DNA of 64,000 bases from Hymenochaete sp. R1 (GCA_019400425.1 JAFREE010000053.1:62001-126000); one strand, 5' to 3'. Shown: positions 38,790 through 50,183, numbered from the stretch's first letter. Made by a program: numbers and translations. Notes: generated by a model not told the origin, from the letters alone.

Positions 38790-39409
38790 AAGTTCAAGAA
38801 GTCGGGAAGAATGACTCAGAAGCACAACCCAACTTGGGTAAAAGAGAAACACGTGACGTGACGGTACAACGAATTTCCGAGTCATCACCGTCGCATCGGC
38901 GTCGTCAGTAACGTCAGGCACCTTGTTGAACAAGTTGTTCTCTGTCTCTGACCACCACCGTTGGTTGAATTACCAGTGCTCAACGATCACTTCACTATTC
39001 TGTCGATCGCAACCCTTCCATGCTTCGACTGCTGCCCTTCATGGGAAGTGATGATAGTTTGGTGATAAATCACGGTACTTGACTTAGACCCGATGTAAGT
39101 TTTATATGAGATTCACCGATAATTTCGTGCTGAACCGCTTATTTTCTCAGACCGTGACTCTGTCGCGCTCAGACTCTCAAAACCATGCGGGCTGCCCAAC
39201 ATTTTTTCTTAAAAAAATTGGTGATGTGTCTTTACGGGAAAAGAGCGAAACTGTTGTGAGTCGGACGATTCTGTAAGGCTTCCGAAGATGATACTTGACC
39301 TATTCAGCTGTGATGGTTGTCATTAGACCAGCTTAAGTAGAAACGCGCGACCTTCTCTTACCCTATCATTCTCCGCCCATTGCCCCCTCGGCTCTTTGTC
39401 GAATTCCCC

Positions 39410-40845
39410 TCGAGTAGTTTAAGACTTTGCTGGAAAGCGGAAAAGGATATGGCGAGGGTGTTGACAGTTCTGGGTATTGCAGCGGCTTGGTTGGGGACGA
39501 GTTCGGCGCAAGGGCAGGGCGCCAATACTTTCCTGTGGAAATTCCCTACAGTGCGTCTATTCAAACTCTACGATAAGAAATACGAGGGACTCAATGGTTT
39601 GCAGGAGTTCACTTCATCCTTGACGCAGTGCGGGTCGTACAGTGTGGATATTGTGGCATTACAAAATAATGCAAGTGCTTTGGGTACACCCCCATACTAC
39701 ATGATTGCATGGCCAGCTGGAGGAGTACCGACTGTGTCTTCGATTGGTAGTCAACGATCAGGCCTCTCATACACTGTTGATCAACCGTCTGGTATGTTCA
39801 TTCTACATTGTAATTCTTGCATCTATTAATCTGTTTGTGAAGGTTCGAAAATCCTCCTTACCGTGGCCGATGCAGAGGGGAATTCTGGTGGCGAGTCCGG
39901 TGTGTATGACATTGAAGGTATGTTGTTCATTTCGTTCTATTGGATTCAAGTTTCCCTTTCTGATAGTCTGCAGATGGTGACAGTGGTTGTCTACCTTCAG
40001 CTCCTTCGACCAATATCACGTTAGTCGCAAATGTATCGACTTCGGACAATCTCGAGACATGTGCGCCACTGGGGCTACGAGTGTATGGTGGTCAGAAACC
40101 ATACAATCTTTCTTTTGCTGCAGCGGAGTCACCGGTCGTGACAAATGTTACAATGGGAGATGATGACGATGTTTTCACTTGGCCCAATCGAGCGGATCCA
40201 AATGGGCAACTCATCGGTATGTCACTCGCAAAGCATGCATTTATATCGGTGAATGATAATCAAGCTCATCGTTTGGTTTTCTAGTCTCTGTGGTTGACGC
40301 GAATGGTACTTGGGGCACGAACACTGGGATCTTCAAGACTACTGGGTCGGCGGATACATCATATTGTCCGCTGAATCCTTCTTCTGGGAACTCTGCAGAT
40401 GTAGATCAACATCCTCCTCAGCCATCAAACTCAAAGACCAAGACAATAGTGATAGCAGTAGTCATTCCCGTCGTCGTACTGGCCTTGTTAGCTATCCTTG
40501 GGTTCCTTCTGTGGCGCCGCAGACAAAATCAGTCACAGGCGCCCGAGGCGGCTATAATGCCCGAAGCCTGGACTGGCAATGGAATGTTTGACGATCGCAT
40601 TCCACTCAACCCTTATAACCGTCCATCGTGCTTCAAAGCGGTGAGATCTCGCAATGATCATGGTGACGCTGTTTCATATCCAGGACTGCAGGATTCACTT
40701 AGTGGTAAGCGAATGTCTTTTTTGGCGCCATGAAATACTAAAAAGGCGACTAGGTCTCCCAGAAGTCATCTTTCACCAAGACGCAGGTACACTGTTGGAG
40801 ATACCGCCTCCGTACATCGATAGAGTTGAGGAAGTGCAAGCATAA
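39410..40845 (+). repeat. Inverted duplication, Z copy B
   Basis: Partner of 22514-24345. Coding and intron sequence nearly identical from about 40 bases upstream of the ATG through the TM helix and PEAWTG. After that the tail exon differs and is shorter, then similarity resumes briefly around PPPYIDR. Confidence 0.85.
39449..40845 (+). CDS. Type I single-pass membrane protein Z, copy B (shortened tail)
   Basis: About 370 aa. Signal peptide MARVLTVLGIAAAWLGTSSA and an ectodomain almost the same as copy A (GGQKPYNLSFAAAE, DDDDVFTWPNRADPNGQL, NGTWGTNTGIFKTTGSADTS), with the identical TM helix TIVIAVVIPVVVLALLAILG. The tail after PEAWTG is different (NGMFDDRIPLNPYNRPSCF) and stops soon after EIPPPYIDR at TAA 40843-40845, lacking the roughly 90-residue Ser/Pro-rich end of copy A. 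The PPxY motif is kept. Intron 1 is 54 nt with no in-frame stop, so its retention would simply add 18 residues, unlike copy A. Whether this copy is functional or decaying cannot be judged; no frameshift is seen upstream of the tail. Confidence 0.84.
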
Positions 40846-42888
40846 ATGGCCCATGACATCCAATGCTTACATCATGAATCGTCTGCATGCCATTATACTT
40901 GGCATTCCAATTTACTGGTAACGAGTATCTACGGGATTGGGGCGTTCGGCCCTCCCGGCGAGTCACAAATCGTTGTGTACGTTGCTTATGTGCTATTGTC
41001 GACGGACTTTCACTTCTTACCTCTAGGTGCTTGACAGTAGCACATAAAAAGCAGAAAAAATAATTGGACCTCCACGAGCTCCAATGAATCAGCAAGGGAG
41101 AATAAGAGAGGCTTTCTGTTCGGATCTCATAGGAGCATACACAATTGGCACTTTTCGATCTAATTGAACGTCTATCCTTTCAATTTTGTGTCTTCAGTTT
41201 TAATAAGTACCCAAATTTCTTCACGTCTGATCTTTGCACTCGAGGAACGTTCATTCGTTCCGTCTTTGGTCTTTGCACAGGTTCTATTCTTAATACTAGA
41301 CTTCTCATTACTTTGATTCTTATACCCTCGCTTCCTTGGAAGCTCATCAAGCCCATCCGGGTCTTTGTTTTTAATCCCTTTTTCCTTGCTATTTCGTAGA
41401 CGATCAAATATTATGATATTTTCTCGGTCTTATCACAATCGCATTTGACCAATCAAGCTCCTTTTAAAATTAGAGTCCCAAACTTTGGCAAAACACAGGC
41501 ACGTGAGAAACTTGTCCAAGACTCTCGTGACCGTTACGGCGGTGTTAGGTTCAAGGTTGAAGTTGCACTGATAATTCCTTTTTCCTCTTCTACCACCACC
41601 GCAGAAATCCTACTTTCGTCGACCCGTATATTATCTACTCTTCGGTGATCGTCAAGAGATAAACGGAAGAATGTCCGCTATCTTTCTTACAGGAAGAAGC
41701 TTTTGAAGATCGATAAAACACCCTAAGGTCTCTAGTGCCCAAATGATCTACCTCGCGATCCATGGTCATACTCTATTAGACGAGCTGTTCCTGGTCCTAT
41801 ACTAGATGATTCGGTTCGACGGACGTAAAAGAGCTGCCGACGCCGCCATAATATCTGGGTGAGCATTTTCTGCAGCGGATCAAGGTGTTCCGGGCGAAGC
41901 CTGCTACTGTACTTCCTCGAAGGATGAAGTATCGATTGAAGCGCTTTTATCGGAGGAATCAGCAAACTATCTTACTGTGTCGTTGAATCGAAAGATAATG
42001 GTCCTTTCTTGTTTGCCTCCTAACTATCGGGCAATGTTTCGTGACTCAAGACGGTAACCCCTGATTGTAGGATGCGGCGCGTCAAGTCAAGCTCAGACAC
42101 CTAGTCACTTCCTCACAGGCAGTGGCAAAAGTGGTCTTTCGAAAAATGATGACACCTCAATCTGGTTTGTGAACATATTGTTTTGTTGTAATCCCACCCC
42201 AACTGACTATTTTCAATCGAAGCGCTGTGCACCGTTTGTAAAGTACCAGTCTAGTGATCAACTTCAAGGGGTCCCAACGTAACCAGTTAGTTCACTATTC
42301 AATCGATCGTTGGTGAGCTCATTTGTGATCCGCCTTGTTAGTCATGCCGGATCTAAATGTACCGCTCTAGCTTTTTCTACCTCAAGGCAGGAGAATGCCC
42401 GAGTCCCTTTTGAGTCGATCCTGAGACCGTGTCACCTTTTGGCATGCTTCAGTCGTTCATTGGCGTATCAAGATGCAAAGTATTGATGCATCTGTAAAAT
42501 GCTCAAGTGTTCTATTCGTACCTCATGGTCAAGAATCGCGAACATTGCACCATTTCAATTCAAGTTTCGTGGTCCGTCTTCATTTAATGTTTGCCGTTGG
42601 TTCCCATTACGACGAGAGAAGCGCGGACATTCCGCAGCATGACTCAAATCCGTTCAAGCGTTCTACCAATAATCCATCCCCGTGAGTATTTCGATCCTTC
42701 CAGATTCGAGAGGATTTCCCGCCGCCGAGCATGACTTCTTCCGACTTTGTCCACCTATTGTGGGTCCAAGTGTCGTCCGATTTTTAAGAAGTCGATGAAC
42801 AAACGTGAGTCTCAAATCCTTTCATCCGCCCCCAAAGAACGCTTGCTCTTGCTAACTGTCGTGAAATTTTACCGTTCTTGAAGCTGTC
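40846..42888. other. Gene-poor stretch
   Basis: Two kilobases between Z copy B and the MFS gene. A 77-codon minus ORF at 41732-41965 and a 70-codon plus ORF at 42473-42685 show no domain; the latter could be 5' leader of the MFS transcript. No repeats or mobile-element hallmarks recognised. Confidence 0.5.
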
Positions 42889-44913
42889 ATGAACTCGGAA
42901 CCAGCCACGAGCAGACCGATCTTTACACGAGATGATACATCGACTTCCATCGAAGGACTGAAGCTACCATTGGATATTGACGACTCACAGCAGGCATCGA
43001 CACGATCAGGCCACGTCGAACAGTTGCAAGAAGAAGGGGAAGGAGGTTTCTGGGCGTGGTCGACAGTCGTTGCAGCGTGAGTCTACCTCTGAACCTTCTG
43101 GGCGCGGATGAGAACTTACAGACACGATCGCGAACGACATCAGATTTTTCATACAATTCACAGGTTTTGGGTAAGTAGTCTTACTCTAACTTTTGACTAT
43201 CATCTGACGAAGTTCATAGGTATGCGTCTGCGTTTGGTGTATATGAAGATTTCTACGTGCGCAAATTCTTAACTTCCAGATCCGCGTCAGAAATCAGGTA
43301 AACCGGTGCTTGTTTCGGTTTGTTATCGCATTAATGTCATTCTCAGTTGGATCGGGAGCACGCAGTCCTTCTGTATGCTGACGATGGGGGTGATCACCGG
43401 TCCGCTCTTTGACAAGGGTTATGGGTATGCTTCCTTCTTCGATATGCTGTCCATTAGCAAGACAAGTTTACGTGACCCGCAGACGCCACCTTGTGATCGC
43501 TGGCGCAATTATTCTCACTACGAGCCTCTTCTTACTTTCCCTGTGTCAGCCGGAGAAGTATTACCAGGTGCTGCTCAATTCTTTTCATCCCAAAGTTGGC
43601 AATCTAAATCTCCCAACAGATCTTTATCACTCAAGGAATTGGGGCTGGAATCGGGGCCAGTCTTTCCTACGTGCCTTCCCTTGCTATACATGCCCAGCAT
43701 TTTCGTACTACGGAAAGCCGCGCGAAGGCCATGGGTATCGCTGTTGCCGGTGTTTCCGTCGGAGGTCTCATTCATCCAATTCTTCTCAACGCTTTGTTGC
43801 AGAATCAGGAAGACCCACATCATGCCTTCAAGATCGCGACAATAGCAAACGCTGGCCTCATCAGCGGTCTTCAAGTACTGTCGGTCGTTCTCCTCCGCAC
43901 CAAGTATCCCGGGAAAAAGTCGCAACAGAGTTCCGTGGAAGATCAGGCGCTTGACACCATCCAATACGAATCCCTGAGTATGCGGAAGATGCTGTTGAAA
44001 TATGTTTGTGACTGGCCTTACGTGTTTTTTGTGTTGGGGTAAGTGCTTTAACCTTTTGACCGAACCGGGGTTCATTTTTTTTCGCGTAGGATGACTCTGT
44101 ACGAGTTGGTCTTCTTCTTCCCGAGCTATTTTCTCCAGCTGTACGCCGTGCAAAGCGGACTCAATTCGAAATTTGCGTTCTATACTGTGAGTTCCATTCC
44201 CTTCATCACCAATATAGCTAATACTTATTCCGTTCCTCCGATGCTCCGTGACCAGGTATCCATTTTGAACGGAGCGTCAACGATCGGTCGTTTCGTTTCC
44301 GGTCACCTCACGAACAAAGTCGGCGTCACAAATCTTTTCGTACTCGCTACTGCCGGCATCGCCATCCTATTCTTCTGCATGCTCGCGGTGCATAGCGTTG
44401 CCAGCTTCGCCATCTTTGCGACTTTTTACGGGTTGTTCTCTGGAACATGTAAGCTTGCTGATTATTGTTGTTTTGTTATTACTTGAATTGACTATGATTT
44501 CATTTCTTTTTGGCTCTTTTACAGATATCACACTCACTGGACCTGTGTTCTCACTTCTTGCCGACCACCCGTCAGAGATCGGGTAAGCTAGTATGACATG
44601 ATATCCGATAAAACTGCTATTGCTCATCATCTCTCGACGGGACATTCAGTTCTCGCATGGGAATGTGCTTCGCCATCGCTGGTTTTGGGACGTTGGTCGG
44701 AATGCCCATATCTGGTGCACTCCTCACTTCGGACTACATCTGGTGGCGTCCGATTGTATTCAGTGGTGTAAGTCCCCATTTGCTGGTGGATTTCGATCGC
44801 ATCGGAAGTCTGATGTGCCGTTTGTGTAGTCTATCTGCGTTATCGGGTGTTTGGCATTCATTGATAGTCGAGTGATCCTTGGCCGGCGAGTCAAGGCGAA
44901 ATTAGTACTCTGA
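42889..44913 (+). CDS. MFS transporter, fungal monocarboxylate (MCT/MCH)-like
   Basis: About 450 aa, around nine introns. Cytosolic N-terminus MNSEPATSRPIFTRDDTSTS followed by GGFWAWSTVVA, the start of TM1 in MCT-like fungal carriers, then ASAFGVYEDFYV, SWIGSTQSFCMLTMGVITGP with LFDKGYG, RHLVIAGAIILTTSLFLLSL and VPSLAIHAQHFRTTESRAKA. TM5-6 carry MGIAVAGVSVGGLIHPILL. A hydrophilic central loop (KYPGKKSQQSSVEDQALDT) precedes MTLYELVFFFPSYFLQLYA, the typical ASTIGRFVSGHLTNKVG, and final helices ending LAFIDSRVILGRRVKAKLVL. Related yeast proteins transport riboflavin or other small molecules; substrate here is unknown. Start is the first ATG in frame with the N-terminal exon. Confidence 0.88.
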
Positions 44914-45272
44914 AGTCAGCATGGTACATTCATGATGTGCGAAAGTTGAAATGGGTGTTTGGTTGAGGTGTGTCTTTCGATTTGGGTTTTATGGTATAGA
45001 TGCATGCACGGGATAACTGGTCATTGGGTGATATATTGGCGATGCCCTTTTTTTGCTTCATCTCTTTCTTTTCTTTTGGGCTTCTTTTTGTTTGAAATTG
45101 GAGCTATGGGTACGACGAAAGGAAAGAAAAAAAAGTCCTCGATCTTTTGAAAAATTTGTACAATAAATAGTAGAGAAAGTATAACTAGAATTTCAAAGTC
45201 GTCCATGTACCGACTCTTTTTCTTTCGATCCCATTAGTCCGACGTACTTCGCGTACAGAATTATCAGGAACT
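44914..45272. other. Intergenic, convergent 3' ends
   Basis: T-rich 3' flanks of the MFS gene and of the coiled-coil gene on the other strand. Nothing else seen. Confidence 0.55.
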
Positions 45273-46358
45273 CTACTTTCCTTTCGCTTTGCCTTTCCCA
45301 CCATTATCTTTCCCACCTTCAAGGTTAAGCTCGATCCCCTCATTCTTCAACTCTACGACCACCGCTTCCACTTCCCTCTCAACACCGTCAATCTCCTCCA
45401 CCTTCCTCAAGAGCACCTTATTCTGCGCCAACTCGACTCTCATAGCCTCATCACCCATTTTCTCCGTGTCCCCGCCAGTCTCCTTCTCGACGACGTCAGC
45501 CGAGGAATCGAGGAAGTCTGAGAAAACGAAGATCTGGGAACGTTCGTCTGGTGACATGCGTTTTATCGCCTGCAGATTTTTCCATGCGTGTTCGTACCTC
45601 ATTTCTCTCTCACTTGCACTCTCGCCTGGACCATATCGCAAATACTCATCCAAGATCATCCGCAACTCATCCTCCGTAGACTCCTTGAACGACGCGTAAT
45701 GGCCACTCGCGATATCGCGTCTATGGTACTTGTTCGTGTTGGACGTCCCCGTGTTGGTCTCTCGTTCGTAGCGGAGACGGTGGGCGAGGCCTTTTAGGAG
45801 GAGGAAGGATTGGGAGCGGTGGTGTTGGATTTTCGAGAGTTTGAGGGAGTGGATCTCCGTGTGGATAGGAGCGAGTGCGAGTGCGAGTGTGAGTGTGAGT
45901 GCGTCGCTCTCGCTCTCAATCTCTGAGTCTTTACTAGCATTGACTTTGGACGCCGCTTCGAGCTCATTCTCGAGTTCGACGACGATGAGATCGGTGTTAC
46001 TATCGATCGTCCGCATGATGCTCGTCATCATCCTCGAACACTGGTGCGTGTCATACCGGACTCGGCGCATCTCGTCCTCGAAAGAAGCGAAGGACGCTTC
46101 GGCGTCTGCGAGCCACTCGTACCCGCGTTCCTTGTTTGACTTTTTCGGTTTCGGAGGTTTGTGGGATGGGGACTGTGATGTGGGGTTGCTGCGCTGGCGG
46201 CGGCGGGGTGGATGGCTCGTAGGGGGTTCTGAGTCTGGGTTCTCGTCGAATGAGGAGGTAGATGTGGGGGTAGCGCAGATGGATGCAGTCTCTTTGAAAC
46301 CGCGTTTACGACCTACATTTGAGAGCCTGCGAGAGCCCCCATTTAGTTCTTGATGCAT
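45273..46358 (-). CDS. Intronless nuclear-looking coiled-coil protein, paralog 1
   Basis: 361 aa in one exon, starting MHQELNGGSRRLSNVGRKRG. The N-terminal 80 residues are basic and Pro/Ser-rich with RRRQR and PKPKKSNK, likely nuclear signals. A conserved block NKERGYEWLADAEASFASFE leads into a coiled-coil body (TIDSNTDLIVVELENELEA). A low-complexity LTLTLALALAP comes from GAGTGC repeats near 45870. Then STEDELRMILDEYL, RMSPDER and a Gly/Lys-rich end KGKAKGK. The same blocks appear in the gene at 62428-63363 (NKERGYEWLA, NIDANIDLIILELEQE, NDELRISFEGYW, KMSPQER). No known domain; a lineage-specific family is inferred. Confidence 0.8.
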   Translation of the reverse strand: MHQELNGGSRRLSNVGRKRGFKETASICATPTSTSSFDENPDSEPPTSHPPRRRQRSNPTSQSPSHKPPKPKKSNKERGYEWLADAEASFASFEDEMRRVRYDTHQCSRMMTSIMRTIDSNTDLIVVELENELEAASKVNASKDSEIESESDALTLTLALALAPIHTEIHSLKLSKIQHHRSQSFLLLKGLAHRLRYERETNTGTSNTNKYHRRDIASGHYASFKESTEDELRMILDEYLRYGPGESASEREMRYEHAWKNLQAIKRMSPDERSQIFVFSDFLDSSADVVEKETGGDTEKMGDEAMRVELAQNKVLLRKVEEIDGVEREVEAVVVELKNEGIELNLEGGKDNGGKGKAKGK

Positions 46359-47118
46359 TCAAACGAGTAAATGTGGGAACCAGATTGGATATTAAGGAAA
46401 AGGTAGGAGAGAGCGGTTCCTTTTTATAGCTGTTCTCTCCCCGCCCTCTCAACGTATTTCGTAGAGATTACGTAGACGATTCCGATTCCGTGATCCATTT
46501 GCGTAGGGGTGCGTCTTTGCGATTGCATTGCACGGAGCCTGAATTGTGGGACTGATATCGCAATCGTAGTTAATGAGGCGATCCGAGGCGAGAAGTGAGT
46601 CGTTAAATCCGAGCCCGGGGAACGAGGGAGTATTCATTAATCTTGATTGTTGCGCAGCGAACGCGATCCATCATACTGGTTTCCGTCGAGATACATCTGT
46701 GTTCTCCTCCCAGCGCGTATACCCCCTTCGACTATTTTTTTTTATTCAATCTTGACGTCCCAAGTCCTGGAACGAGATCCCTCGATTCACGGTGGCGAGA
46801 GCATACTCGAGCACATCATAAGAATAGGATATGACGCGATCTCCTCGGGGAGCAAACCACTGCAAGAGGCAAAAAAAGAAAGCAAACTCAACAAGAGATG
46901 CGAGATGCCAACTTTGATGTCGGACTTGAGTCTCCGACTTGAAACATCTCCACGGAACCCATCGATATCCATGAACTTCCCAGATCGGGTGGAGACCGTT
47001 TCAAAAAAAATTACACAGAACTCGGGGTTGCTTGCCCAACCCCACGCTCCAATAAAATTAGAACCCTGTGCTTCTCCTCAGATTTCTCGATCCTCGATCC
47101 TTACGAGACGCACTGGTG
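46359..47118. other. Intergenic
   Basis: Promoter of the coiled-coil gene. A 186-codon plus ORF covers much of it but its composition looks non-coding (many rare residues, no domain) and it is not called. Confidence 0.45.
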
Positions 47119-48240
47119 TCAAAACCCCTTCAGAGGTCCCTTCTCGACGGGATCGACAAATAAACCGTCCTCATTCACCACGAACCGCGGGAGCGTGGTT
47201 TTCGTAGGAGAGCCAGAGGGAGGAGGTGCGGCGAGTTCCACTGAGCTGTACTCGGCGGCGGCGGAGCGACGGATCCAGGCGCGTGCGAGCGAGATGTGGT
47301 AAGCGGCTTCGATGAGCATGTTTGCGATGAGGACGCCAAGCTGTTTTAAGATCGCTTTTATTAGAACTGAAAACGAAAGATGGAGGAGGAGGAAGAATGA
47401 GATACGAACTATGCATGCGTTGTCGAGGAGCCAGTCTGATGATGGGTACTTGGAACCTTTGGCAGGGTTCAGTTGGTCGTATGTCTCCAGTCTGACGATC
47501 TTGACGGATTGAAGTATTGTCGAGACGGTCCAATACATGAGTAGAGCCTACGAAAGAAAGTGACGAGACACATCCATCGACAGATTCGGTGTGAACGAAT
47601 GCAGGAAAGAAGAAAAAAAAGGACCCACAGATGATCCCAGCCAATTTCTTTCCCTCCCCAGCCCAATAGCCCCCGCTTTCCCAACACCCACAACAGCCAA
47701 AGCGACCAAAGACGCCGCGACGCCCACCCCGAGCCCCGCCGAGCCCATCCGCGCGATCTCGAGACGGAGAAGCTCGAGGAGTCTGAGTCCGAAGAGGGCG
47801 ACGATGAGGAGGACGTAGGTGTAGTGTATCGCTTGCTCGAGTTTATGGTAGAGTCGGCGGTGAGGAGGGGAAGGTGAAGGTGGGCCGTAGGGGATATGAT
47901 CGTCTGAGCTGGACTCGGATTGTTGAGGTTCGGGGAGGCTTGATTTTGATTTCGAAAGGTCGTTGATGTTGATATCGCCATTCTTCTCGCTATGAACGAA
48001 CCATATTGATGTAGGCTGACTTGCTCTGCGTCTTCGAGAAAGGATAAAGTATGGGACGTAGAGGATAATGAATACGAGGAAGAGAATAGAGGGGAGCGGG
48101 ACGATCCATTCGTCGAGAGCGCATGTTGAAGGTGAGCCCTGTTTACCAACATTAGCAACACAACACAACAGCAAAATATACAGGATTTGAGGAAAACACT
48201 CAACAGGTAAGGCTACTCTGACGGTATTTGAGCATCCCAT
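47119..48240 (-). CDS. Multi-pass membrane protein, family not recognised
   Basis: About 310 aa. Start MGCSNTVRVALP (ATG ending at 48240), with an intron probably removing about 48145-48204 before GSPSTCALDEWIVPLPS. Helices: SILFLVFIILYVPYFIL, HYTYVLLIVALFGLRLLELL, VGVAASLVALAVVGVGKAGA, ALLMYWTVSTILQSVKI and LGVLIANMLIEAAYHISLAR. A cytosolic loop is Ser/Pro-rich (SKSSLPEPQQSESSSDDHIP). Ends VDPVEKGPLKGF. Introns near 47550-47635 and 47340-47410. Motif SSDWLLDNACIV spans the last junction. It looks like one of the small conserved fungal membrane families, but I cannot name it. Confidence 0.75.
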
Positions 48241-48952
48241 GGTGAAGTCCTTTATCCGTTCTGAATGGGAGTGAATAGCAATGTTAGGGAAAGCTCTTTC
48301 TGGAGTGCCTTTCAAGGTTTCTTCCTTCTTCCAATCGAGGTCGTTTCGGAACCAGATATTCTTCGCCCTTATGTCGGATCCTATTTAAACCTCTAGAAAT
48401 CTGAGACAGTGGAGTGGAGTTCCGGTGTCGTAGTCAACTGAAATCGAAGCAAGATGGTGAGACAAAAGCCGTCGTAGCTAGTCGAGTCGACTGAGTACTG
48501 AGCAGGCCCAAGCAATCAGAGGTCCGCTCCGTTCAGAATCAGCCCAGTAACCAGAACAAAATCCTCCCAGCCGGTTTTTATAGCACATCACTTGGACTGG
48601 ATACAGGGCGAGGGCCTATCCTGTCAAAGATGGCTGTGGAAAATTTAGATGATCGTTGATTGCTGTGAGCCGTGAGAAAATGATTCTCGGCGTTCTCGGA
48701 GATCATCCTTTCCTCTCTACTTTTGGAATTATAAACAAATAGAGCAAAACACTCGATGAGGAGCGCAATTGGCCAATCATGCAAGGCGGATTCAAAAATG
48801 GAATGGATGGAATGCGACGCATAAATACAGGTTACAATGCAATGCGAAAAGTCCAATGATTTCGATGGTTGTACAAAAAAGTCGGCGTTGACGACAATGA
48901 TGAAGGGAGAATATGCTCGATAAACTTTCTACGTTGTGTAGAAACCAGCAAC
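48241..48952. other. Intergenic
   Basis: Promoter of the membrane protein gene and 3' flank of the next mini-gene. No gene seen. Confidence 0.5.
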
Positions 48953-49379
48953 TCAGTATTTGTCTTCGGGACTCTTGCCATGCACGGCCTTCCTGACATC
49001 CAATGAACTCATTGCAGGACCTTTCTCTTCCAAGCCATCGACAGCTTGGTTTGCCGTGCCTAAAGATGTAGCACACCGAATTTCAAGTTTAGAAGCCAGA
49101 ACCAAAAACACATTAACAAGCAAAGAAAACAAAAGTCAGTACGGTGCACGATAGTGGAGAAGAGACGGACAAACGCAACGCACCGTGTACGGTCTTCATC
49201 GAATGGGCACTCTTTGCTTTAGGTGCAGCAGAGGCGAACATGGAGGCGGTGATGCCGATACCGGCGATGACGCCTACAGCCTATCGTGCAATACAATAAC
49301 ATCATTGGTATGGTATGAAGTGTTGACAAGAAACGCAAATGCCACTCACCATTCCCTTAGTTGCCATGCGACTTGCCAT
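48953..49379 (-). CDS. Mini-gene: 77-residue one-helix protein
   Basis: Three small exons splice cleanly. MASRMATKGM (ATG ending at 49379; donor GTGAGT) is followed by AVGVIAGIGITASMFASAAP...MKTVH (acceptor CGATAG, donor GTGCGT), then GTANQAVDGLEEKGPAMSSL and VRKAVHGKSPEDKY with stop at 48953-48955. A basic amphipathic start and one Gly/Ala-rich helix suggest a mitochondrial or small membrane protein; no family recognised. All three exons lie within under 450 bases and are too short to appear as long ORFs. It is divergent to the following mini-gene. Confidence 0.65.
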
Positions 49380-49934
49380 TGTGTATTCACGAGTACTTCA
49401 AAGAGGAGTTTGGTGTAATTGGGTTTTGGAGTCTTAAAGGTGGAGATGACGGTGAGAAATGTACCTTTGTTGAGAACCTCTTTCTTGGGATTTATATGAG
49501 TTAAATCGACGTACGGAGTTCTGTCTCAGCTGGTTTTCGAATACCCCACCCCCACAGAGGTCAGAAGCCCATGACGTAGTTCCCCCGTCCATTCTGAGAT
49601 TCTCTGATTCAGTCGCGGCCATGAAAGGGGATCGAGGTCCGAGGATCCTCATTCCGTCTCGGTCTGGGTCGGTGGAAGAAGTGTGGGGTAAAGCTTATGC
49701 AAGAAAGAATTGGTCAGCAATGTCGCGTGATTTAAACTCACGTGATGTTTTGTCTCTCTCACCACCGCCGATCATTTCGTCTTTCGCGAAAAGAAAAGCG
49801 AAAGAAGACAACCGACGACGACGAGCTTGAAAAACGACGTTCACGACACACATCCAAAAGTCCACGTCGACACCGACACCGACACCAGCACACCTCACCT
49901 CACGAAGTCTTTCACCCCCCAAGCAAGAATCCCA
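49380..49934. other. Intergenic, divergent promoter of two mini-genes
   Basis: Between small genes transcribed away from each other. Includes tandem GACACC units (49865-49890) just upstream of the plus-strand ATG. Confidence 0.5.
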
Positions 49935-50183
49935 ATGGCCCGCCGCTCCGCACCCCCAGGCTCAGGCCCCGCCTACATCGCCCCCCGAGGCCGTCTCGGC
50001 GGTGCATCAGGCAGCACCGGCACCGACCCCAACGAGTCCGCCTTTGGTCGATTCTGGCGCGAACAGGTCGTCGCGCCGCAGTACCTGCCTGGGAACCTGT
50101 CGATCTTGACGAGCGTCGCGTTGTTTGCGGGCGGTGTGTTTGCGACGAGGACGTGGGGGGATGTGTTGACTGTTGGGCTTTGA
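49935..50183 (+). CDS. Small tail-anchored protein, possibly Tom6-like
   Basis: 82 aa, single exon: MARRSAPPGSGPAYIAPRGR, a short polar part, then EQVVAPQYLPGNLSILTSVA, LFAGGVFATRTWGDVLTVGL. A hydrophilic N-terminus with a single C-terminal helix followed by a few residues matches the layout of Tom6, a small subunit of the mitochondrial outer-membrane translocase. The pattern N-x-S-(I/V)-(L/V)-T-S-x-A-(L/M)-F-x-x-G-V-x-F resembles fungal Tom6 as I remember the family. Similarity over so short a protein is weak evidence, hence the hedged call. Confidence 0.6.
   Translation: MARRSAPPGSGPAYIAPRGRLGGASGSTGTDPNESAFGRFWREQVVAPQYLPGNLSILTSVALFAGGVFATRTWGDVLTVGL

Larger units (their letters stand above)
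36992..39448. other. Gene-poor stretch between peptide copy B and Z copy B
   Basis: Divergent spacer of about 2.5 kb. Includes the TATA box at 37066 and a short palindrome at 38771. ORFs of 60-83 codons show no recognisable sequence; no transposon hallmark seen. Confidence 0.5.

Noticed and set aside
40846..42888. Transposon remnant in the gap beside Z copy B
   Set aside because: No terminal repeats, target-site duplication, transposase or reverse transcriptase motif found by eye.
46647..47207. 186-codon plus ORF
   Set aside because: Overlaps the 3' end of the membrane protein gene on the other strand and shows no coding character.
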